Source of the DNA: Verticillium longisporum
Taxonomy: Eukaryota > Ascomycota > Sordariomycetes > Glomerellales > Plectosphaerellaceae
NCBI GenBank assembly: GCA_019188255.1
Contig: JAETXT010000002.1
Span: forward strand, 682,001 to 746,000
Direction of reading: 5' to 3'
DNA: 64,000 nucleotides
Below, piece after piece: positions 56,442 to 64,000 of the stretch. A program made the position numbers and the translations under genes. Within the stretch, counting starts at the first letter, position 1. Each line of letters begins with the position of its first letter. A model generated the notes under the pieces. That model had not been told where the DNA came from, did not search any database, and worked only from the letters and a program-made list of their open reading frames with translations.

Positions 56442-58082
56442 ATGATTCTCTCACAGCCCTTCTCATCCCTGTTAGCTTTGGCTTTCCTCGGCGTTCAGCC
56501 TACTGCAGGCCACAATCTTCATCCACGCCAGCCTTCCGATGCATGCAAGTCCATATCGATTCCTGAAATTCCAGGTGCTGAGGTCCTATCGGTCAAGTCT
56601 GAACTTCGCCTGGACCTCACCGGGCCGGCTTGGGATGCCGAGAACCAGAAGCTCACTACCCTCGGGCCACTGGACTTCTGCGAGGTTAATGTGACTCTCA
56701 CCCATCCCGGCGCAAACGACGAGGTCACCATCTGGGTGTGGCTTCCCTTGAAGCAATGGAATGGCAGATTCCAGGGCGTCGGCGGCGGCGGCCTGCAGGC
56801 CGGTCGTTACAGCCTTGACACACTCGGCCTAGCCGTCAAAGACGGCTACGCTGCCGCCGCAACGGACGGAAGCGCCTTTGGCGACGGAGCCAACAATCCA
56901 GATCCGACTCTCTTCCTCAAGCCAGGAGTTCTTGACCTCGAACGCCTCACCAACTTTGCCCACCGCGCGCTGCACGAGGTGGCTGTCGTCGGCAAGGCCG
57001 TGACGACAGGGTTCTACGATACCGCCGACTTTTACTCATACTGGACTGGCTGCTCTACCGGCGGGCGGCAGGGATATGAGCTGGCTCAGCGATACCCCGA
57101 GGACTTTGATGGCATCTTGGCCAACGCTCCGGCTCTGCACTGGTCTAGCTTCGTCTTGGCTTTGGGCTGGGGCCGGCACGCCATGCGAGTCACCGGCCAC
57201 ACGCCGACTTTTTGTGCTATGCAGGCGTTTACTGCTGGCAGTGTCGATGCGTGCGACGCGCTTGACGGCGTCAAAGACGGGGTCATATCGCACCCGAATG
57301 CCTGCCATTTTGATCCTTCTTCGCTCGTCGGCGAGAAAGTGAACTGCATGGACGAGACGACTCAAGTCATCACCAAGGAGGATGTGACGATCGCAGCGAT
57401 GATTCGCGAGGGTCCCAAGTCGAGCAGGGGCAGGAAGTTGTGGGATGGTCATGACTGGGGCATCAACTACCTCGGCCTGGTTCCAGCCGCTGTGAGCGGC
57501 ATCCCAGAGGCTATGGACAGACTCGTTGACTCCTGGATCGAGTACTTTATTGAAAAGGACGTCAACTTTGACGTCTCGACTCTCACGGCCATCGACGATA
57601 TGACCGATCTCTTTGCCGTGGCACCGGGCACGTACGATAGCATCATCGGGTCCAACAACCCGGATCTGTCTGCTTTCAGTGACGCCGGCGGAAAGCTCAT
57701 CAGCTGGCACGGCACGGCCGACCAGCTCATCATGATCAATAACACCATCCGGTACCGCGAGCAGGTCGAGGCCGTCATGGGCGGAGCGGATCTTGTGGAC
57801 GAGTTCTACAAGTTCTACCTGGCGCCCGGCGTCGGGCACTGCGAAGGCGAGGCTGGCGCCACGCCGCGGAAAGTCTTGGATGCGTTGGTGGCCTGGGTCG
57901 AGAAGGCTGAGGATCCGGGGCGTCTGAGCGGGACCATGAAGAACCTCGACGGTGAGGAGGCTGAGAGGATCATTTGTCCGTATCCGCTGGTCCCGCGGTA
58001 TGACGGTGTGTCAGACCCGAACGATGCGGGCAGCTTTGATTGTGCCGCGTCCTTTCGGCCGAATGTGACGCGCTGCAGGTGA
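56442..58082 (+). CDS. Secreted tannase / feruloyl esterase
   Basis: Extracellular serine esterase that hydrolyses galloyl or feruloyl esters of plant phenolics. Intronless, 546 residues, a usual length. Signal peptide about 1-23 (LLALAFLGVQPTAG). The tannase family CS-D-HC arrangement is complete: C204-S205 in GCSTGGRQG, D427 in SWHGTADQLI, and H466-C467 in GVGHCEG, where the two cysteines next to the Ser and His form the family's characteristic disulfide. Other conserved stretches are FQGVGGGGLQAG, DGYAAAATDGSAFGDG and FDGILANAPALHW. Several NxS/T sites suggest glycosylation. Tannase versus feruloyl esterase cannot be told from sequence alone. Confidence 0.94.
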   Translation: MILSQPFSSLLALAFLGVQPTAGHNLHPRQPSDACKSISIPEIPGAEVLSVKSELRLDLTGPAWDAENQKLTTLGPLDFCEVNVTLTHPGANDEVTIWVWLPLKQWNGRFQGVGGGGLQAGRYSLDTLGLAVKDGYAAAATDGSAFGDGANNPDPTLFLKPGVLDLERLTNFAHRALHEVAVVGKAVTTGFYDTADFYSYWTGCSTGGRQGYELAQRYPEDFDGILANAPALHWSSFVLALGWGRHAMRVTGHTPTFCAMQAFTAGSVDACDALDGVKDGVISHPNACHFDPSSLVGEKVNCMDETTQVITKEDVTIAAMIREGPKSSRGRKLWDGHDWGINYLGLVPAAVSGIPEAMDRLVDSWIEYFIEKDVNFDVSTLTAIDDMTDLFAVAPGTYDSIIGSNNPDLSAFSDAGGKLISWHGTADQLIMINNTIRYREQVEAVMGGADLVDEFYKFYLAPGVGHCEGEAGATPRKVLDALVAWVEKAEDPGRLSGTMKNLDGEEAERIICPYPLVPRYDGVSDPNDAGSFDCAASFRPNVTRCR

Positions 58083-58502
58083 GCTTTCCACGCTTTGGAC
58101 GTCGACATGGAGTGCTTGTATATACGACGTATACCGTGCTTGGGATTAGGTGTGCTTTAATGATGAACGCTTACTTGTGTGAGGAGGCCATAATGATGCT
58201 GCCTACATCGTGTCAGGTTCTTACGTTTCCTACTCTTTGATATAGTTTACTCTTGTTCTTTTGCGTAAAGAGGGCGCCTCGGTCGTAAAACTAGGACTTG
58301 GGCCTAGTTTGCGTTTGATGCGTCGTGATAATCTTCAACGACGCAGCCCTTTTGGTTCCTGGACTGCTCTTGGCTTCATCAGTGAGAGGTTTCACATGGC
58401 TAGACGCCAGTTATGAGATCTCGGGCTCTGTGGCAGGTCTATGCAATTTCGCTCATGATAGGTTGCATCAGGTTTCTCCTTGACGTCACGCATGGGAAAG
58501 CT
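58083..58502. other. Non-coding between convergent genes
   Basis: The 3' flanks of the tannase and the aminotransferase. No supportable ORF. Confidence 0.5.
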
Positions 58503-60182
58503 CTACAATTGATCACTAGCAAGAAGCACTCGCTGCTTATTCTGCAAGCCCTGGCTGAAAGACTGAACAGTCTTCAACATCCTCCTGAGCCCCTCCTCCA
58601 AATACCCTTTTTCGTGTGCAAAGACAATGCGGAAGCGCCCAGGCACGTCACTGCCAAACGCTTTACCGCAAGCCAGAAAAACACGGTTTCTCAACAAGGT
58701 CTCCTGCAGCTCGGCCTCCAGAGCCCACAGGTCTGCCTCCGACAACTTGATCTCGACGTTCTTTCTCAACCATGCGAACAGGTCGATCCACACGAAGAAG
58801 CCGGCATTGCCGCCCTTCTCGTAGGGAACATCATTTTCCCTGAGAAAGCGGGTGGTGACAGCATAGCTTGCCGCAAGACGTGCCTGATTCGTTGCGACAT
58901 AGGAGTCGACAAACGCTGTATCAGCCAAGATTTTGGCCGTCGCTTGGTCCGTCAGTGCCGATGCACAGGTCCAGTAAGAGTTCGCCTCGACTGCCTGCTG
59001 GAATGGCTCGTTTGTGCTTATGATGCATCCTAATCTGATGCCATTGGAGCCGAAATCCTGCCAGTTTGTCAGCTTGAAAATTGGACGCCAGCTTGCAAAA
59101 GTCCCTACCTTGCTCATTCCCCAGAGAACATGTACCAGGTCTGAATGGATGAGGTTTGTCGTGTCAATCGACAACGCTGATGTGAAACCTGGAGCATCGG
59201 CCGCGTCGGGGTTGTCCCAAATCGAAAGCGCGTAGATCTCGTCGCTGAGCAGATGGAGGCTGTACTTCTGGCAAAGTCGCATATAACCTTCAATAACGCT
59301 GCGAGGGTAGCAGCGGCCTGAGCAATGAGCTATCAGCCTTACCGTTCATCAATGGCACGGTGTCTTTGTACGAGGCATGGCTCTCTGAGGCATCACTCAC
59401 CAAGTGGGTTATGGGGGTTGCAGAGGATCAGCGCTTTGGTGGTGATACCCCTTTCCTTTGCATCCAGCAGAGCCTGCTCATAAGAAGCGATGGCTTCTTC
59501 GCTGAGGGGATCAATTCCCCCGAGCGATACTGCAACTATTTGCGCTCTGATTGCCATTAGCCTACAACTCTCGTAGTTTGACGCTCTGCGTCTCGTGTTC
59601 GGGAAGCGCAAAGATGAGAACATACCCCGCCCTCGCTCCCATATCACTAGGAAATGTTCCGTAGTATGGCCGCCCCAGTAGAATGCCATCTCCAGGGTCA
59701 CAAAGCGAGAACGAGCTCAGCTCCAGGGCCGGGCCCACACCCGATGTGATGGAAACATGCTTCTTGAGCACCGGGTTTACTGGGCGAAAACGCTCATTGA
59801 TAAAATTGGCGGCAACTTCGCGGAGGATATGGCTGCCGGTGAAGCCATCTCCGTAGGTGAGGAAGTGGCTCTCAATGTTGAACTATATGACCGCATGAGC
59901 AACATGGTGGCTTTAGGCCAAGGAACCAGGAGGAGATGTCTTACGGTCTTCTTCATGTACTCGATCAACTCCTTGTGCATCAACGTCTGCAAGCGTTGTG
60001 TGAGCATTGATCCCTCGCCATGCAGTCGAAGTACCCACGTTCTCGGCGACTCCAAGACTTAGGTATCCTCCGGGGTTGGACTCGGGATGCCACAGATCAC
60101 AGACTACATCCAACATCGGCGGCCTACTGGCCGGTTCGGCGTGGATGTCGCCTCGTACCGAAAGACGTCCTGGTCTCGCCAT
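58503..60182 (-). CDS. PLP-dependent class I/II aminotransferase, ACC-synthase-like
   Basis: Fold-type I PLP enzyme related to 1-aminocyclopropane-1-carboxylate synthase; fungal members often act as aminotransferases in secondary metabolism. Six exons (minus): 60182-60039, 59986-59945, 59882-59626, 59546-59401, 59317-59109, 59057-58503, total 450 residues. All introns are 46-83 bp with GT-AG ends; joins restore GVAENTLMHKEL, NPHNPLGRCYPRSVI and LWGMSKDFGSNGIRLG. The PLP lysine is K266, the last codon of exon 5. Also visible: YGDGFTGSHILREVAANFI, the cofactor-binding GVGPALELSSFSLCDPGDG, GRPYYGTF, and DEIYALSIW. For exon 4 I chose the CAG at 59549-59547; the TAG upstream would add about five residues. 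An ATG three codons upstream (60191) is an alternative start. Substrate unknown; GCGGGG direct repeats lie upstream. Confidence 0.9.
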
Positions 60183-61805
60183 GATGAACAATTGATTTTG
60201 ATGCTCGGAATTTATCCGTTCAATGTGTCAGGAGGTAGATTGACCTGCAAGATCATGCTCTGAATCAGGATGGCGGAGGAGAGGTACTTGTAGTCCTTTA
60301 TATATGTCCTCTCATAATCCCAAGCCCCCCGTCCCATGACTCGGCAGGTGCCTCCTGAAAAAAAAAAGAGAGAAAGTTAGTCACCGCATGTAGACGCTTA
60401 GCGCCCCTCTACGCCCTGCGCCCTACGCACTCTCGCTTTGCGTTGCCAGCCGATCTCGGTCAAGAGCTCCAACATAGCAGCACTTTTACATATTATGGTG
60501 TTGAATTGAGGCGAGGTCTCAATTGACGTGCGTGGAATCTAAGATTGCGGGGTAACTCTGTTGCAGATTGCGGGGTAAGAAATCGGAGTAAGAAATCGGG
60601 AGTCAAGATTTGGCGGCTCGGACTCTGCAAGTTTGACGCCTCGCAATAGGAAATGCAACAGACATGTCCTTCAGTTGAGGGATCTTACGAACTCTGCGTC
60701 CCGTGCCATAGTCTGATCTCATGAAGTTCTCCGGCTCCCAAGATGCAGAAGTTGGATGTTGCCAAGATTTGCATTTTGGCCAATAGATAGATTCTGTCAA
60801 AGCGGGATTGGCGCCGTGAGACATGTCAGACACGGCGACGTCCAGGAAAACATCTGACTAGTCACGATTCAAGCTATCAAGGCTCTTATTGCATCGATTA
60901 CCCGCTGGGAGCAGTAAGGCGCATGTCAGGTTCATGAGACCAAGATGAGCAAAGGGTACCACCATGTTATTTCCGGGCCTCCATATCAAGCCCCACGGCC
61001 AGGTCTGGCTCTGAGATATAGGCTTTACTCCTTGAGGTAGTAGCGTTCTCCACGACCAAGATCAACAGTTATTGGGGCAGTGTGGCCAGTAGACCACCAG
61101 ATGCGTGCTATTCTCACTATTGAATAAGACCCTTGCTGCAGGTTCTGGTCAGCAGCGGTGTAATATCGTGCCGATTACGGATTGGTGGCCTCTAGAGATT
61201 CTCATGAGTTATAGTTCTTGACTTGCCGCCAATCTGACTCCTCATGATGAGCTTGGGGAGTAAGGCGCGCGCGTTACAATCCTAATCACCGCGTATGAGA
61301 TTTACGACTCGGAATTCGCTTCTGAAGCACGCAACATGATAGAAACAAATCAGTAGCAGTTGTTCGTGGTGCAAGATTCGCACCCCAATTCGAAACCCCG
61401 CGATCCTCAAATGAGGATATCCCGAGCGTTGGTGCCTGACAGGGGTCTCGCCTTTTCTCGACGGCCTCCGGTCTGCCCAGCACCGCCAGTGGCCAAGGCT
61501 GATTGAAGACCAGCCCTGCAGACCCTGAGACCCCTGGCAGGGCGTCTTGTAGTCGGGTTCGAACGAATAGGCTGCGAAGGGCTGACTGCACAGCATTGTG
61601 TCGTGGCTGCGAGCGATGGGACCCTAGAAATGAGAGGCGTGATCCTGATCTGTGGTGATTTATTCAAGGGGACAGCCCAATTCAGTGCCGCTGGCCACGT
61701 TCTCCTCATGCCAGATCCAGATTCGTGCCATCAACCAGAGCAACACTTACGTCCATTTGAGTCCGCATCCGCATCATGGAGCCAGATCCAATTCATCTGG
61801 GGTAG
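60183..61805. other. Intergenic, nothing recognised apart from short promoter repeats
   Basis: Holds the promoter of the aminotransferase and probably the missing first exon(s) of the membrane-protein gene to the right. The other ORFs are short and random in composition. A direct repeat with GCGGGG is at 60541-60600. Confidence 0.45.
60541..60600. promoter_or_regulatory. Direct repeats with two CreA-type GCGGGG sites
   Basis: AGATTGCGGGGTAA occurs twice (GCGGGG at 60547-60552 and 60570-60575), followed by a tandem GTAAGAAATCGG pair. GCGGGG fits the SYGGRG consensus of the carbon-repressor CreA, and paired sites are the functional form known in Aspergillus. They are about 360-390 bp upstream of the aminotransferase start. 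Binding is inferred from the motif only. Confidence 0.35.
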
Positions 61806-62406
61806 CACATTGTGCGCGCCATCAGCAGTGCTAATGGCCTGGCGATCATGTCCTTGTCCATCTACATCGACGCCCTCTTCGATGTAGAGTTCAAGCTGAC
61901 CATCAGCACGGTGCGTCACCACCATACAGCAGACCCTTGGCAGTATCCAGCCTGAGTCAAAGCTCACTAACTCTGCAGGCCATTCTCATCGTTCTGTGGA
62001 ACTCCATCATCTTTTATGGCTACTGGGCGTACGGCCGCGGCCGTAAGGTCGCCCCCTCCATCCTAGCCACCATGACATTAGTTCGCCTGTTATTCGGCGA
62101 CATCTTCATCCTCATCCTGAGCTCCATCTCCGCGGGACTCGTGGCCGCTGTGGACCTCAAGAACTTCCATGCCGGAGCTGGAATTAGCGATTTCGAGGCC
62201 AATCCGTGGAGGATGATCGTTTTCGGTCTACAAATTGGCAACATGTATGTATTCCACGCTATTCTTCATGGTTTTGACGGACTAGCATCGGACTGGCAGC
62301 TCATAGTCTGCTGTTCGCGGCCATTGTGGGATGGAATATCGCCACGTGCGTGCAGCAGTGGAAGGCATATAGAGCAGACAGGTTCACTTGGGGAGGGAAT
62401 GCCTGA
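61806..62406 (+). CDS. Small multi-span membrane protein, N-terminus unresolved
   Basis: Not assigned to a named family. Three exons are clear: about 61806-61910, 61979-62244 and 62286-62406, with GTGCGT...CTGCAG and GTATGT...ACTAG introns. They join to ISSANGLAIMSLSIYIDALF, FKLTISTAILIVLWNSIIFYG, VRLLFGDIFILILSSISAGLV, and LQIGNIIGLAAHSLLFAAIVG, ending TWGGNA. Four hydrophobic segments are evident, in a MARVEL-like layout, with a DLKNF/DFEANPW loop before the last. There is no good in-frame ATG at the left: exon A opens just after a TAG that could be an acceptor. A candidate upstream exon ends QIRAINQSNTY at about 61752, but its donor (GTCCAT) is poor. The gene may be truncated at its 5' end. 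Confidence 0.6.
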
Positions 62407-63296
62407 GCGGTGACTACGCGGTGTGGTGGTTCAGAGGCGTTGTTGCAGTTTATTTGCGTTTTCAACCTGACTCGTTTGTGCTTTGTTCTGACGATCATCA
62501 TTACATTAGGGTTTGGGTTCATCTCTTCCAACGCAGTTCTGTCTAATTGAAGAAACTTCGGTCAAGCGTTGACTGTATGCACTTCTTCATCTCGGCAACA
62601 CGTCTTCATACAGTACCCTCATTTACTGATTAGGATGTTACGGAAAGTAACGCCACCAAGGAGAAGGGCAGTACACGACAGCTACTTTACCAGCATGGCG
62701 AATCTTCATTAGCACCCCAGAAGGATAACCCTGACTACTCTGAGTGACACAAGGAAGACCGTGTTCAAGTATCCAGAGAGGCCGACTAATTTCTTTGGAT
62801 CAAGCAAACTGGAAGAGCAAAACTACGTCGGACGCATGATGTTGAGCCGTTAGTTCACTACATGGGCTGGGGTGAAGTGAAGCGAGCCCGACTTTAGACC
62901 ATGCGTACTAACATTCTCTCCAGCCATGCATCCATCTGGAATACTCTTCTCGGAATCTTCAGCAGCTGCGACAAAAAGCTTCGGCACGTTCATTTTGATC
63001 ATTAATGACTTCAAAAAGCTATACAATGCTATTTTGTTCACATGTTTTACTATGTCCAATGATACATTAAGGGAATTAACGACTGGCGTGGTCTGATTGT
63101 ATGACAGACTGCATTTGTCCTGTGTCTCGCAAGGCACGTTTGAAATAAGACGCGGTCGTGCCGTTGCCCCCTCCCCCGGTACTCCTGTCCTGTGTACCAT
63201 GAGTCGCGTCCCTCATCGTGTCTCGATAGTCATATGCCTGCGGTGAACGTTCAACGGAGAATCAAACATTTTGTTTCGTCTCTGCAAGAAGAGCCC
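62407..63296. other. Non-coding between convergent genes
   Basis: The 3' flanks of the membrane-protein gene and the MFS gene. Small ORFs only; nothing recognised. Confidence 0.5.
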
Positions 63297-64000
63297 TTAC
63301 TGCGGGCGGATTGCGCCCTTCTCGTTCTGGCTCCACTTGCCATGGATATACTGACGAACATTTTTGCCCCAGAAGGCCAAAGGCACGGCGAGAACGCCCA
63401 TGAGGACGAGAAGGGCGACGAGGACGGCGCAGGGGCCGAGGATGTTGCCGTTCTTGGCCCACTCGCCAAGGTTGAGAGCGAGGACGGAAGCCAGAATGGT
63501 GAGGGTAAAGAGCTCGGTAGAGAGAGAGGCAGAAGCCCAGGGAGGGAAAGCCTCGGTGATCCAGATAATGGTGGCGACAAAGCCGCAGATGAAGCTGAAG
63601 TTGGCGAGGCCAAAGTTAATATAGTGCGCCACGGGGGGCCACTCGTTGGTAATAGCAGCCGCGTGGAGACCGATGCTTGTGGCGCCGGCGACGACGGGGA
63701 TCATGAAGCCGATGAGGTAGACTTCGGCCTGGCGCGTACCGCCCGAGCGAACCGTGAAGAGACGCGTGCAGCGGGCAATGAGGGGGCCGGAGGCAAAGTA
63801 AGCAAACACGGACGAGACGCCACCGCTAATGCCGAAGAAGGTGTTCATGAGTCGCAAATCATCGCCCTCGAGAGTCTTGGAAAGGAAGACAACCTGGGTG
63901 AGGTTGAGAAAGACCACATTGCAGAGAACGGCAGCGCCCAACAAGCTGACCCAGAGGACAAGCGGGTTGCAGAAGCAAAGAAGCATTTGCATGTAGATGG
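63297..64000 (-). CDS. MFS transporter, C-terminal part, cut by the window edge
   Basis: At least 231 residues, ending at 63297 (NEKGAIRPQ). The reading frame is still open at base 64000, so the true start lies outside the window. About five or six hydrophobic spans are visible (LVLWVSLLGAAVLCNVVFLN; VYLIGFMIPVVAGATSIGLH; INFGLANFSFICGFVATIIW; LFTLTILASVLALNLG; CAVLVALLVLMGVLAVPLAF), matching the C-terminal half of a fungal major facilitator. NPLVLWVSLLG at the left is the usual start of transmembrane segment 7. The substrate cannot be told. The opposite-strand ORFs are shadows. Confidence 0.75.
   Translation of the reverse strand, partial: IYMQMLLCFCNPLVLWVSLLGAAVLCNVVFLNLTQVVFLSKTLEGDDLRLMNTFFGISGGVSSVFAYFASGPLIARCTRLFTVRSGGTRQAEVYLIGFMIPVVAGATSIGLHAAAITNEWPPVAHYINFGLANFSFICGFVATIIWITEAFPPWASASLSTELFTLTILASVLALNLGEWAKNGNILGPCAVLVALLVLMGVLAVPLAFWGKNVRQYIHGKWSQNEKGAIRPQ

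Noticed and set aside
61286..61596. Minus-strand ORFs of about 100 codons
   Set aside because: Two overlapping frames of equal length and random composition; no evidence for a gene.

Overview
This window comes from the nuclear genome of a filamentous ascomycete, most likely a Sordariomycete. The genes are GC-rich, with short (about 50-65 bp) GT-AG introns. The proteins are typical fungal ones (PSTAIRE CDK, Pcl-type cyclin, MET10-type sulfite reductase subunit, Sec3 exocyst subunit, tannase). A long AT-rich block is almost free of CpA and TpG, which is the signature of repeat-induced point mutation (RIP). The species cannot be named from the sequence alone.

Layout. 0.77-1.97 kb (minus): a Pho85-type cyclin, frame-broken at two short C-runs. 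1.97-13.15 kb: an unusually long interval with no supportable gene and no RIP. 13.15-14.27 kb (minus): Cdk1. 15.2-16.3 kb (plus): an AlkB-like dioxygenase. 17.4-20.8 kb (plus): the flavoprotein subunit of sulfite reductase, carrying an internal tandem duplication of about 84 residues. 21.3-22.4 kb (minus) and 23.6-24.6 kb (plus): two proteins I do not recognise, with a tRNA-Asp between them. A tRNA-Leu at 24.9 kb sits just before the AT-rich island.

25.06-39.05 kb is a nest of transposons. The outer edges show a diverged inverted repeat. Inside is a RIP-destroyed Ty1/copia retrotransposon (26,584-37,435) with two 289-bp LTRs and a perfect 5-bp target duplication. Inside that lie two non-RIPed pogo/Fot1-class elements (27,878-29,737 and 35,102-36,957) with TA target duplications. 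A RIPed tRNA-like sequence with a downstream hairpin lies near the right edge.

39.3-41.5 kb (minus): an intronless gene fusing a FAR1-like zinc DNA-binding domain to a DmpA/P1-type (S58) aminopeptidase, with a long glutamine-rich insertion inside the peptidase. This is the most unusual gene here. 42.2-43.7 kb (plus): hydroxyacid-oxoacid transhydrogenase, with one apparent 1-base deletion. 43.9-45.8 kb: microsatellites and no gene. 45.8-50.3 kb (plus): Sec3. 50.9-53.9 kb (minus): a long repeat-built coiled-coil protein with an N-myristoylation-type start. 56.4-58.1 kb (plus): secreted tannase/feruloyl esterase. 58.5-60.2 kb (minus): a six-exon PLP aminotransferase of the ACC-synthase-like type. 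61.8-62.4 kb (plus): a small membrane protein. 63.3 kb to the end (minus): C-terminal half of an MFS transporter cut by the window edge.

The genes look mostly independent, as expected in a fungus. Cdk1 and a cyclin share the left end, but the cyclin belongs to the class that normally partners Pho85. Frame breaks at homopolymers in unrelated genes suggest base-level assembly errors and should be cleared up before calling pseudogenes.
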